Part shown: piece by piece, positions 1 to 7,877 of the stretch
Numbering within the stretch: the first letter of the stretch is position 1
Layout of the letters: each line of letters starts with the position of its first letter
Position numbers and translations under genes: made by a program
Notes under the pieces: model-generated
The model's database searches: none
Seen by the model: the letters and a program-made list of their open reading frames with translations, nothing else
What the model was told of the DNA's origin: nothing
DNA from: Clostridiales bacterium
GTDB taxonomy: Bacteria; Bacillota; Clostridia; Oscillospirales; Oscillospiraceae
Length of the DNA: 53,797 nt
NCBI GenBank assembly: GCA_004556755.1
Contig: SFFW01000014.1
Coordinates: 1 to 53,797 of the forward strand
Direction: 5' to 3'

Positions 1-1473
1 GTCGTGTACAATCTTTTCTACACGACCACCGGTCTGCTCACCACGCCGATCGACGTCTGCTCGAAGTACATCGTCGTGTTCATCATCTTCGGCGCTTTCC
101 TTGAGCGCACGGGCATTTCGACCTACTTCATAAGCCTTGCAAACTCCGTTGCCGGCTCCTCCGCAGGCGGTCCTGCGAAGGTTGCGGTCCTGTCCTCCGC
201 ACTGTGCGGAATGGTCTCCGGCTCCTCCGTCGGCAACACCGTCACCACCGGCTCTGTCACCATCCCGATGATGAAGCGCACCGGCTATAAGCCCGAATTT
301 GCGGGCGCCGTCGAAGCGACGTCTTCCACCGGCGGTCAGATCATGCCCCCCATCATGGGTGCAGCCGCCTTCCTTATGATCGACTTCCTCGGTCAGCCCT
401 ACTCGAAGATCATCGTCTATGCGATAATCCCCGCCATCCTGTACTTTGCGGGCATCTACGTCGCCGTTCACCTTGAGGCGAAAAAGGTCGGACTGAAGGG
501 CATTCCGAGATCCGAGCTGCCTTCCTTCTGGAAGCTCCAGCGCAGCATTTACCTGCTCATCCCCCTCGTGGTGCTTGTCGTTCTCGTCTCCACGAACACC
601 TACACCATGGCGTTCTCCGCATCCGTTGCGATAGTCCTTGCGATATTCGTCGGACTGTTTGAGATCTGCCGCACCACGATAAAAGCCCCCGCTCCGGCGG
701 AAGGCTCCAAGGGCGGCGTCATCGTCAAAGAGACCGGCTTCATGATATTCAACTCCCTTGCCAACGGCGGCAAGAGCTGCATCTCCATAATCGCCGCCTG
801 CGCAATGGCGGGCTGCGTCGCAGGCTCCATCACCATGACGGGCCTCGGCAGCCAGCTCATCGGCGCAGTCACGGGACTTGCGGGCAACGTTAAGTTCGTT
901 GCACTGTTCCTCACCATGCTCTGCTGCATCGTTCTCGGCATGGGCGTTCCCACGACCGCAAACTTCTGCATCATGGCGACCACCTGCGCTCCCATCCTCA
1001 TCGACCCCGCCATCGGCATCGACCCCGTTGCGGCGTACTTCTTCGTGTTCTACTTCGGCATCGTCGCCGACATCACGCCTCCCGTCGCACTTGCGGCATA
1101 CGCAGGCTCGGCAATAGCGAAGTCCAACCCGATGAAAACCGCACTCACGGCGACGAGACTTGCGATCGCAGCCTTCATCGTACCCTACGTCTTTGCCTAC
1201 AGCCCCAGCCTCCTGCTCGTGGACACCACCGTTCCCGAAGCGATACAGGTTGCTATAACCTCGATGATCGGCATATTCGGCGTTGCGACCGCACTGTGCG
1301 GACATCTGTACAAGAAGGTCAATTGGTTCTTCAGATTCCTGCTTGCTGCCGGTGGTCTGACCCTCATAATCCCCGGAACGCTGACCGACATTATCGGTAT
1401 CGTTCTCGTCGGCGGAGTGGTCGTTTACCAGAAGCTCAGCTCGAAGTCCGCCCAGACCCCGAAGGCGGCATAA
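1..1473 (+). CDS. TRAP transporter fused permease, 5' end cut by window
   Basis: Membrane permease of a TRAP transporter of the fused small-plus-large subunit (4TM/12TM) type, which imports organic acids or related solutes with sodium and a periplasmic-type binding protein. The frame is open to the first base, so the N-terminus lies outside the window. About 490 residues are visible, almost wholly hydrophobic segments with short loops. Family-like stretches are the Gly/Ser-rich SGSSVGNTVTTGSVTIP, the GGQIMPPIMGAAAF segment, GMGVPTTANF and DITPPVALAAYAGSAIA. The binding protein is not in the window, so the substrate is unknown. A strong terminator follows directly. Confidence 0.9.
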   Translation, partial: VVYNLFYTTTGLLTTPIDVCSKYIVVFIIFGAFLERTGISTYFISLANSVAGSSAGGPAKVAVLSSALCGMVSGSSVGNTVTTGSVTIPMMKRTGYKPEFAGAVEATSSTGGQIMPPIMGAAAFLMIDFLGQPYSKIIVYAIIPAILYFAGIYVAVHLEAKKVGLKGIPRSELPSFWKLQRSIYLLIPLVVLVVLVSTNTYTMAFSASVAIVLAIFVGLFEICRTTIKAPAPAEGSKGGVIVKETGFMIFNSLANGGKSCISIIAACAMAGCVAGSITMTGLGSQLIGAVTGLAGNVKFVALFLTMLCCIVLGMGVPTTANFCIMATTCAPILIDPAIGIDPVAAYFFVFYFGIVADITPPVALAAYAGSAIAKSNPMKTALTATRLAIAAFIVPYVFAYSPSLLLVDTTVPEAIQVAITSMIGIFGVATALCGHLYKKVNWFFRFLLAAGGLTLIIPGTLTDIIGIVLVGGVVVYQKLSSKSAQTPKAA

Positions 1474-1489
1474 CAAGACAAACGAAAAA

Positions 1490-1521
1490 CCTCGGAAATG
1501 CTTGCATTTCCGAGGCTTTTT
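1490..1521 (+). terminator. Rho-independent terminator after TRAP permease
   Basis: A perfect 11-bp stem (1490-1500 with 1505-1515) and a CTTG loop is followed by CTTTTT. It lies 17 bases after the permease stop codon. Confidence 0.9.
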
Positions 1522-1661
1522 GCTATGCAAAAACATAGCAAAAAAGAAATGTGCCATTTCCTCGTCCCTGCGGGACAACCGAAAATGATGCACAAAAACT
1601 TCATGCACCGGCATTTGCGCATTTTCCTTGTGCGGCGCTCAGGCATGAAGTTTTATGTTTT
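1522..1661. other. Convergent intergenic region with two inverted repeats
   Basis: Noncoding space between two convergent genes. It holds a small hairpin GTCCC-TGC-GGGAC and a 12-bp inverted repeat (AAAACTTCATGC at 1595-1606, its complement at 1643-1654) around a 36-base loop. The second could help end the minus-strand transcript. No gene is seen. Confidence 0.5.
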
Positions 1662-3647
1662 TCAGCAGATGAGGTCGATGCGTGAGGGAAGAATTTCGAT
1701 GTCGTAGCTGTCCTTCGTTACGAGGAGGTTTCCGTCCACGACCCAGTTAAGCTCACCCTCCTGCGTGACCGAAATGTGTCTGCCTCGACGGAAAGAAACG
1801 AGCGAGGAGTTCGGGTCCTTCATGCGCAGGCTCCGCAGTATGCCCTCAAGCTCCAAGGGCGAGGAGGGCTGGCGGATCAGCACCAGCTCAAACAGTCCGT
1901 CGCCCGAAATGACGGGCTGACCGAAAAATTCGAGCGCACTGTCGGTCAGGGAGCTTGCCGCCGCAACGATGCCGAAGATGAAGTCGCCCTCGATGCTCTC
2001 ACCGTCGACGGTGAAGGTCATGTGCGAGCTTTTAATCTCGCCGAGTTCCTTCATGCCCTCAAGAACGTAGGCGTAAAAGCCGAGGAAGTTTTTGCGTTTC
2101 TGCGGCGTGGAGTAGGCGGCTCTCGTGAACAATCCGAACTCGGCGGCGTTTATAAAGCACCTGCCGGAGAGCCTGCCGATATCGACGGGGCTTGTCCCGC
2201 CCGTGACGGCGAGCTGCGCTGCGGCGCAGACGTCCGACGGGATGACGTGGTACTCCGCAAAATCGTTCGTGCTGCCGCAGGGTATGTAGCCCACGGGAAC
2301 GTGGTGTCCGCCGGCGATGAGACCTGCGGCGGTCTCGCTCATGGTGCCGTCGCCGCCGGAGCATACGACGAGGTCAAAGTCCCCGGCAAGCTCGGACGCA
2401 AAGCGTTCGGCGTCGCCTGCACCCTCGGTCGGAAAAACGGTGCTTATGCAGCCGTTGCGTGAAAACACCTCAAGAATGTCGCTTAAGCGCTTCGGAACGG
2501 CAAGTTTCCCCGCAACGGGGTTCATAACAAACAGCAGCTTGCGCTCACGGCGCTCGACGGGCATCGCCTCGCAGAAGTCGTTGACCGCCTTGTATATGGC
2601 GGCGGAGCCGTCCTTGAAGCTTTCGCAGCGCAGCGCAAGCATCGAGGCGGGGTCGAGTGAGCCGCTGAGACAGGACGAGGTGAGCCGTGCCACGACCTCG
2701 GCGGTCTCGCCGGAGGCGGCAAAGCCCCGGTGCGTCATGAAGCGGACGTTTTCGGCGTCCGAACCGGGAATTGCGTCGATATATACGATGGGCAGATTCT
2801 TGTAGGCGGCCTCGGCGCTTATCATGCTCCCGCCCTTGGTGACGAGAATGTCGGCGGCGTCGAGCAGAACGCTCATGCGGTCGGTCATGCCCTCAAAGCT
2901 GATGCGGGTGTCATTGTAGTTAAACAGCTCAAGCTCACGCTTTAGACGGAGGTTCGTGCCGCACAGGACGATGAGCCTGTCGTCGGGACCGAGCGCCCCG
3001 GCAAGCCGCATGACGGTGCGCCGTATGGGACCGACTCCGAGGGTGCCGCTGCAAAGCAGGATGACCCTGCCGTGCTCCGGAAGTCCGAGCGCCTGCCTCG
3101 CCTCGTGTTCGGGGACGGAGTCGAGAATGTCGGCGGAAAGCGGCATTCCCGTGACGCAAAGTCTGCTCTCGGCGACGCCCGCCGACGCAAACTCGTCGTG
3201 CAGCAGAGCGTGCGGCAGCAGGACGAGGTCGATGTTAAGCTCGGCGCAGCCTGCGGGACAGTAGAAATCCGTCGTGAAGAAGAACGAGGGCGGCGAGGAT
3301 GCATACTGCGTGCGGTAAGCGGAGACGAGCAGAGCACCGGAGATGTGAACGCAGATAACGACGTCGAAGCCTTCGCTCTCCAAAAGCGCCTTGAATGCGC
3401 CGACGACGTGCTTTGCGGGTGCGGGTGCGCTCATCTCGCCGATGCTCCTGCCGATGCCGTACAGGTGCGGCATATGGCGGGACGCAAAGGCGTGCCCCTG
3501 CTTTAAGGCATCGCTGACGGGGGCGGCAAGCGTCAGATAATCGACGGTGCGCACGATGTGTCCCCGCTCGGAGAAGTAGTCGCTTATGTTCTTGGCTGCG
3601 GCGTCATATCTGCCGCCGGTGCCTATGCTCAAAATAAGTATTTTCAT
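1662..3647 (-). CDS. Glycosyltransferase (MGDG synthase/UgtP-like) fused to diacylglycerol kinase
   Basis: Two lipid enzymes in one 661-residue chain. Residues 1-365 resemble the processive diacylglycerol glycosyltransferase / MGDG-synthase family: SIGTGGRYDAA at the N-terminus, and a nucleotide-sugar site with TKGGSMISAEAA near 270-281. Residues 369-661 form a diacylglycerol/sphingosine kinase catalytic domain with NPVAGK (376-381), the ATP-binding GGDGT (431-435) and PCGSTNDFA (456-464). Both domains use diacylglycerol, one adding sugar and the other phosphate. ATG at 3647 follows an AGG-containing site. The phospholipid gene pgsA lies upstream on the same strand, so a role in membrane lipid or lipoteichoic-type glycolipid supply is likely. 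The domain order is seen; the combined function is inferred. Confidence 0.85.
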   Translation of the reverse strand: MKILILSIGTGGRYDAAAKNISDYFSERGHIVRTVDYLTLAAPVSDALKQGHAFASRHMPHLYGIGRSIGEMSAPAPAKHVVGAFKALLESEGFDVVICVHISGALLVSAYRTQYASSPPSFFFTTDFYCPAGCAELNIDLVLLPHALLHDEFASAGVAESRLCVTGMPLSADILDSVPEHEARQALGLPEHGRVILLCSGTLGVGPIRRTVMRLAGALGPDDRLIVLCGTNLRLKRELELFNYNDTRISFEGMTDRMSVLLDAADILVTKGGSMISAEAAYKNLPIVYIDAIPGSDAENVRFMTHRGFAASGETAEVVARLTSSCLSGSLDPASMLALRCESFKDGSAAIYKAVNDFCEAMPVERRERKLLFVMNPVAGKLAVPKRLSDILEVFSRNGCISTVFPTEGAGDAERFASELAGDFDLVVCSGGDGTMSETAAGLIAGGHHVPVGYIPCGSTNDFAEYHVIPSDVCAAAQLAVTGGTSPVDIGRLSGRCFINAAEFGLFTRAAYSTPQKRKNFLGFYAYVLEGMKELGEIKSSHMTFTVDGESIEGDFIFGIVAAASSLTDSALEFFGQPVISGDGLFELVLIRQPSSPLELEGILRSLRMKDPNSSLVSFRRGRHISVTQEGELNWVVDGNLLVTKDSYDIEILPSRIDLIC

Positions 3648-3710
3648 AAAAAGACCTCATATGAAAAACTCCGGGCAGGATCGCACGGATCCACCCGGAG
3701 AGCTTTCGTA

Positions 3711-4319
3711 TCATTTGTCGTTCTTTTCGAGCTTGTCGGCATTTTCCGACTTGTTGAGTATCTTCATGTACATTATCATGTACATGACAAGACTGAACAT
3801 CATAAGAACGGCGCAGGCGAGTAGGGAGCCGAGGGAGATCGGCGCAGGCAGGTCGGGGATGATGACGTGCAGCATCATAACAATGTACAGTGCGCCGGTG
3901 CAGAGCTTTCCGTACCAGCGGGCGCTGTTGAGCTCGTTCGTCACCTTGAGGACGTAAAGACCCATGGTGAACATTGCAAGCTCCTTTATGACAAGGAGAC
4001 CGACGAGTATCCACATGGTGTGATACGTCGTCGCAACGCAGATTATCATTGCCGCCTGCGTCAGCTTATCGGCGAGGGGGTCGAGGAACTTGCCGAGGTC
4101 CGTGACCATGTTGAAACGCCTTGCGATAAAGCCGTCAAGCACATCGCTCACCCACGAGACGATGAGTACGCCGAGTGCGTAGGCGTAGTGATCCTTCACA
4201 TACAAGACCACGAAAACGGGTATGAGGATGAGCCTCAGATAGCTGAACATATTGGGAAGCGTAAACGCCTCCTGCTTGATTTCCTCTTTATAATTTCTTT
4301 CGTTGTCGCTGTTTGCCAT
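3711..4319 (-). CDS. pgsA: CDP-diacylglycerol-glycerol-3-phosphate 3-phosphatidyltransferase
   Basis: Makes phosphatidylglycerol phosphate from CDP-diacylglycerol, the committed step to phosphatidylglycerol and cardiolipin, in the cytoplasmic membrane. The CDP-alcohol phosphatidyltransferase signature DxxDGxxAR-x8-GxxxDxxxD is complete (SDVLDGFIARRF then GKFLDPLAD). Several membrane helices follow. The ATG at 4319 (202 residues) has AAAGG nine bases upstream; a GTG at 4337 also has an AAAGG, so the start is not certain. The charged C-terminal tail is short. It precedes the glycosyltransferase-DAGK fusion, with about 60 bases between. Confidence 0.92.
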   Translation of the reverse strand: MANSDNERNYKEEIKQEAFTLPNMFSYLRLILIPVFVVLYVKDHYAYALGVLIVSWVSDVLDGFIARRFNMVTDLGKFLDPLADKLTQAAMIICVATTYHTMWILVGLLVIKELAMFTMGLYVLKVTNELNSARWYGKLCTGALYIVMMLHVIIPDLPAPISLGSLLACAVLMMFSLVMYMIMYMKILNKSENADKLEKNDK

Positions 4320-4385
4320 GGACCGTACCTTTCGCACCGAGTGTACCTTTCTGTAATTTGGAGTTTGAATTATTGATAATAAAGT

Positions 4386-4414
4386 ATAATACCCTTTTTT
4401 CGACGTTTTGTAAA
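4386..4414 (-). promoter_or_regulatory. Promoter for pgsA
   Basis: On the minus strand, -35 TTTACA (4409-4414) and -10 TATTAT (4386-4391) are separated by 17 bases, about 65 bases before the pgsA start. Confidence 0.6.
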
Positions 4415-4419
4415 GCGCT

Positions 4420-5550
4420 TCACAGTATTTTTTCCGTATTGTACATGGAGTTTAGGATATACAGACCCGTAACGCCGAGCTGATCGAGGGTCCAGTAGCT
4501 GATCCCCGCAAGCCCGTACTCGGAAACGAGCTTCAGTCTCGCTGCGATGCTGCGTGCGTCCTCAAACCAGACCTCCCGACGTATGCCCGTGGGGTCGGTG
4601 TAGTTAAAGTAGGACGCCTCGGCGTTCGGGTCGAAGTGTATCTCCGCAAACACGGAGGCGGCAAGCCGGGCTGCCGCTGCGTTCGATATGACCTGCGCCG
4701 CCTCGCCCTGCTTCCACGGCAGCCGCCAGTTGTAGCCGTAGTTTGAAAATCCCATGAGTATCTTGCCGGGGTCAATGCGTGTGACGGCGTAGTCCAGCAC
4801 CTCACGGATGCGGTCGACCGGAGACACCGCCCTCGGCGAGCTGTAGGTGTAGCCCCACTCATATGTCATTATAACCACTCTGTCACAATATTTACCGTGC
4901 GCCGCATAATCGTGTGCGGAATACAGCACACCCTGCTGCGTGTCGGAGGTCTTGGGCGCTATTGCAGTGCTCAAATAGTAGCCGAGCGGGTGCAGCGTTT
5001 CGGATATGCGCCGCAGAAAGTCGTTGTACGCCTCACGGTCGAAGGGGTAGAGGTACTCGAAATTCAGGTTCAGACCGTAGTATTTTTTCTGCCGCAGCAC
5101 GGTCAGTATGTTCTCGATAAAGCGCTGAGTCACGTCGGGGTTCGTTAGGAGCGAGTGCGCAATGTCGCTCGAAAAGCCTCCCGCAGAGCCGATGTTCGTC
5201 ACGGTCAGCAGCGGAGCCGTGGCGCTGTCCTTCGCAGCGTCGATGAGCCGCTGATCGTCGATGGGATTTAAGCTGCCGTCGGCGTTTGCCTGCCACGAAA
5301 ACGGGCAGAGGAAGGTAAGCGACGGCAGACTGCGCCGCAGCACCTCGCCGCCGATGCCGGGGTAGGCGTAGCCGTTTACCTCGATCTCGGAGTCGGGGGT
5401 AGCGCCGTCGGGTATGACGAGCGCCTGCCCGACGCTCAGCCTGTCGGGTGCGCTAAGCTCGTTTATCCTTGCAAGCTCCGTGACGCTCACGCCGAAGCGT
5501 CGGGCGACGGAGTACAGGCTGTCGCCCCTGCGGACAATAAAAATTCTCAT
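4420..5550 (-). CDS. LysM and GH18 domain spore peptidoglycan hydrolase (YaaH/SleL-like)
   Basis: Likely cortex-lytic or spore-coat glycosidase acting on cortex peptidoglycan. The start at 5550 (376 residues) follows GAGGTG; an in-frame ATG at 5583 has no such site. Residues 1-47 are one LysM domain (FIVRRGDSLYSVARRFGVS through LSVGQALVIP); SleL proteins often carry two. The rest is a GH18 TIM barrel with YYGLNLNFEYLYPFD, MTYEWGY and GISYWTLDQLG. Glu165 of NFE is the expected acid, but the residue two before it is Asn163 where the usual GH18 motif has Asp. No signal peptide is seen, as in SleL/YaaH. A perfect inverted repeat covers the start codon. Confidence 0.88.
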   Translation of the reverse strand: MRIFIVRRGDSLYSVARRFGVSVTELARINELSAPDRLSVGQALVIPDGATPDSEIEVNGYAYPGIGGEVLRRSLPSLTFLCPFSWQANADGSLNPIDDQRLIDAAKDSATAPLLTVTNIGSAGGFSSDIAHSLLTNPDVTQRFIENILTVLRQKKYYGLNLNFEYLYPFDREAYNDFLRRISETLHPLGYYLSTAIAPKTSDTQQGVLYSAHDYAAHGKYCDRVVIMTYEWGYTYSSPRAVSPVDRIREVLDYAVTRIDPGKILMGFSNYGYNWRLPWKQGEAAQVISNAAAARLAASVFAEIHFDPNAEASYFNYTDPTGIRREVWFEDARSIAARLKLVSEYGLAGISYWTLDQLGVTGLYILNSMYNTEKIL

Positions 5551-5579
5551 ATCATCACCTCGGTAAATGATATGAGAAT
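5543..5579 (-). promoter_or_regulatory. 13-bp perfect inverted repeat enclosing the RBS and start codon of the LysM-GH18 gene
   Basis: ATTCTCATATCAT (5543-5555) and its exact complement (5567-5579) flank 11 bases. In the mRNA the loop holds the GAGGUG ribosome binding site and the 3' arm holds the AUG at 5550, so the stem would hide the start codon. It fills most of the gap after the Nudix gene. It could act in translation control, as a DNA operator, or as a weak terminator (UUUU follows). Confidence 0.6.
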
Positions 5580-5585
5580 ACAAGG

Positions 5586-6056
5586 CTATATTTGCATCGG
5601 CTTGCCGTCTAAAACGGCTTCCAGCAGCGTATCACCGTCGTAGCGGAGCTTGAGCGAGAAAAAGGGCGCGTCCCGCCGCAGAAGGTCGAGAAAGATCTTG
5701 TCGCCCTCCCAAAGCGTCAGCTCCGAGAGCCTGTCCCGGTCTATCCACTCAAGCACGCCCTCGTCGCAGTCACGCAGGGCGCCGGTGTAGCCGTCGGCGG
5801 TGAACAGGTGCATAAGCTCGGAGGGGTACTTCGTGTTCACAAACGTGACGATGCCACGGTATCGGTAGCTCGTGAGCGTAAGCCCGGTCTCCTCAAGCGT
5901 CTCACGCAGGAGGCAGTCGTCGGGACTTTCGTCCTCCAAGAATTTTCCGCCGATGCCGATCCACTTGTCGTGATTTAAGTCGTTTTCCTTTTTCGTGCGG
6001 TGCAGCATAAGGTAGTCGCTGCCCCGGCATATGTAGCACAGGGTCGTGTTTATCAT
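5586..6056 (-). CDS. Nudix hydrolase (MutT-like)
   Basis: Small Nudix enzyme, probably hydrolysing an oxidised or damaged nucleoside triphosphate or another X-linked diphosphate. The Nudix box GGKFLEDESPDDCLLRETLEETGL matches G-x5-E-x7-RE-x-x-EE-x-G, so the metal site is intact. The start at 6056 (156 residues) has GGTGA just upstream; the longer frame from 6092 lacks a better site. It is followed after 35 bases by the LysM-GH18 gene, with the start-codon hairpin in between, so the two may be cotranscribed. Substrate is not predictable from the sequence. Confidence 0.88.
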   Translation of the reverse strand: MINTTLCYICRGSDYLMLHRTKKENDLNHDKWIGIGGKFLEDESPDDCLLRETLEETGLTLTSYRYRGIVTFVNTKYPSELMHLFTADGYTGALRDCDEGVLEWIDRDRLSELTLWEGDKIFLDLLRRDAPFFSLKLRYDGDTLLEAVLDGKPMQI

Positions 6057-6098
6057 GTTATCACCCGACGCAAATGATACCATTTTGAACACCTTGTT

Positions 6099-6122
6099 TG
6101 CAACGGTGTTTTTATATTTTTT
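6099..6122. repeat. 24-bp direct repeat, left copy
   Basis: Begins TGCAACGGTGTTTTTATATT. It matches 23 of 24 bases with 7270-7293, and the pair brackets the EcsC-like gene. Confidence 0.8.
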
Positions 6123-6143
6123 CGGGGTTTAACGGAAATCCCG

Positions 6144-7151
6144 TTATTCTAATTTGTCTGTAGGCACAATGACGACTTGAGCCTGTTCGTCATCAGCGAG
6201 CAGAACATCTTCGTCTGGCACCGAAATATAGTCGGGATTGCTCAGCATGGTGTTCCGCAAGGAGGCTTTCAATTTGTCACAACACGGTTTGAAGGACAGG
6301 AATGTAATTCCGCCGCCAATTATGCCGCCCACAACAGGAAGCGCCTTTTTAAAGAATCCAGCAAAAATTTCCTTAGTCATGTTAACATTGAACCACTTAG
6401 CGACGCTCTTTACAATCGGATAAATTGCGCCCTTGGTAAGCGCTCTGCGCCTAAGCTGTTTTTCAACCCCAGACCCAAGAGCCTTTGCCATAGCTTTAAG
6501 GGCGTTGCTTGCCCCCGCCGCACCGTACATAACACCAAGGCAAATAATCAGAATATTCATTGTTTCGGAATCAAAAGATGACCCTGTTTCTTCTAAGTCA
6601 ATGGCGGGAAAACCGTATAAATACATGAGTTTCTGAGCTGCACGAAGCATATATCCGTAGTATTGTGCAATATCAGCCGGGATGGTAGCCGCCATTGCAA
6701 TACCGCCTGGCATACCGAGTGCGGTTGAAATTCCGGAAACACAATTTCGCTCATATTTAATAACTTCGTCTGCTATTTTATCTATTGTGCTTGCAGGGAT
6801 GTTCGCATGGAGAGGATAGAATGCAATTGCATCATCGACGACTTCTTTGGGCAGTCGTGATTGCAGCTCTTTTCTAAGAAAGGCTTCACGCTCAATGCGG
6901 ATACCGGGAACTTTTAATCCTAAGGTGATTACGTCTTCAATGTCGATTTCGCCATTTCCGTTTTGGTCAATTGCATCCAAAACTGCTTGTTGAGATTTTA
7001 AGGCAATTTCCTTCGTTTTTTCCGCAACTGCGTGCGCCGCTTTTCCGACCTTTTGTGCGCCTTTTGCAGCAGCGTGTCCATGTTCTCTGATAGGCTGTTG
7101 AGAACCCGAGCTTTTGCCTTGCGTGTCAGTCGCATATTTTAGCTTTTCCAT
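6144..7151 (-). CDS. EcsC-like protein with an EF-hand-like loop
   Basis: Protein of 335 residues. The N-terminal 60 residues are polar and Ala/Lys-rich. Around residue 62 is DQNGNGEIDIED, an EF-hand or dockerin-like calcium loop in which position 12 is Asp, not Glu. From about residue 135 it resembles the EcsC family: ALGMPGGIAMAATIPADIAQYYGYMLRAAQKLMYLYGFP, a helical GVMYGAAGASNALKAMAKALG segment, and a glycine-rich VVGGIIGGGITF near the C-terminus. Function is unknown; EcsC proteins are linked to membranes and transport. The gene is clearly more AT-rich than its neighbours and sits between 24-bp direct repeats, which suggests acquisition. Confidence 0.65.
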   Translation of the reverse strand: MEKLKYATDTQGKSSGSQQPIREHGHAAAKGAQKVGKAAHAVAEKTKEIALKSQQAVLDAIDQNGNGEIDIEDVITLGLKVPGIRIEREAFLRKELQSRLPKEVVDDAIAFYPLHANIPASTIDKIADEVIKYERNCVSGISTALGMPGGIAMAATIPADIAQYYGYMLRAAQKLMYLYGFPAIDLEETGSSFDSETMNILIICLGVMYGAAGASNALKAMAKALGSGVEKQLRRRALTKGAIYPIVKSVAKWFNVNMTKEIFAGFFKKALPVVGGIIGGGITFLSFKPCCDKLKASLRNTMLSNPDYISVPDEDVLLADDEQAQVVIVPTDKLE

Positions 7152-7380
7152 TTTTGCTCCTCCAATAGTTTATCACATAAGCAATTGTTTTTTTCACGAA
7201 ATACATCATCTCATATATTGGAAAAATTGTATCATATATGTGTTGTTAAGTAAACATTCGATTTAAAAGTGCAACGGTGTTTTTGTATTTTTTGAAAATT
7301 GTATACAGATTTTTCCGCACAAAGGTGGTATGCTAATAAAAAAGCCGTGACGCACGGCGTAAACGAAAGAGAGTATTAAA
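7152..7380. other. AT-rich intergenic region
   Basis: About 230 bases between divergent genes, far more AT-rich than the surroundings. It contains the right 24-bp direct repeat (7270-7293) and a TATGCTAAT-like box near 7331 that may serve the phosphatase gene. No coding sequence is seen. Confidence 0.5.
7270..7293. repeat. 24-bp direct repeat, right copy
   Basis: Partner of 6099-6122 with one mismatch (G for A at the sixteenth base). Confidence 0.8.
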
Positions 7381-7833
7381 GTGACAAAGGTGCTGTTTGT
7401 CTGCCACGGCAACATATGCCGCAGCCCGATGGCGGAGTTTGTACTTAGGGACATGATAGCGAAGCGTGGGCTTGAGGGCAAATTTCTGGTGCGTTCGGCC
7501 GCAACGAGCGCCGAGGAGATCGGCAACCCCGTCCACTACGGCACGAAGCGGCTTTTAAAGGAGCATAACATCGACTGCTCGCAGCGTCGTGCGATAAGGC
7601 TCTGCGCCGCCGACTACGGGCGCTATGACTACATCATCGGCATGGATTCGGAGAACATGAGTGAAATGCGAAAGATCTTCGGCGGCGACCCGGAGGGAAA
7701 GCTTCATCTGCTGCTTGACTTCACGGATAAGCCGACGGACATTGCCGACCCGTGGTACACGGGTGACTTCGAGACGACGTATCGTGACATAAGCCTCGGC
7801 TGCACGGCATTTTTGGATAAGGTGAGTAAGTAA
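7381..7833 (+). CDS. Low-molecular-weight protein tyrosine phosphatase
   Basis: Cytoplasmic phosphatase of the arsenate-reductase/LMW-PTP fold, which removes phosphate from tyrosine (or arginine) residues. The P-loop CX5R is VCHGNICRSP with nucleophile Cys8 and Arg14, and the general-acid loop is ADPWYTGDFE near residue 121. Length, 150 residues, is normal for the family. The start is a GTG at 7381 with a purine-rich AAAGAGAG seven bases upstream. No kinase lies beside it. It ends at a strong bidirectional terminator shared with argS. Confidence 0.93.
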   Translation: MTKVLFVCHGNICRSPMAEFVLRDMIAKRGLEGKFLVRSAATSAEEIGNPVHYGTKRLLKEHNIDCSQRRAIRLCAADYGRYDYIIGMDSENMSEMRKIFGGDPEGKLHLLLDFTDKPTDIADPWYTGDFETTYRDISLGCTAFLDKVSK

Positions 7834-7839
7834 AATATA

Positions 7840-7876
7840 AAACCGATGCTTTGCAATTGCAAAGCATCGGTTTTTC
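7840..7876. terminator. Bidirectional terminator between LMW-PTP and argS
   Basis: A perfect 17-bp palindrome spans 7840-7873, starting AAACCGATGCTTTG and ending in a T run on both strands. It serves the two convergent genes. Confidence 0.92.
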
Positions 7877-7877
7877 G

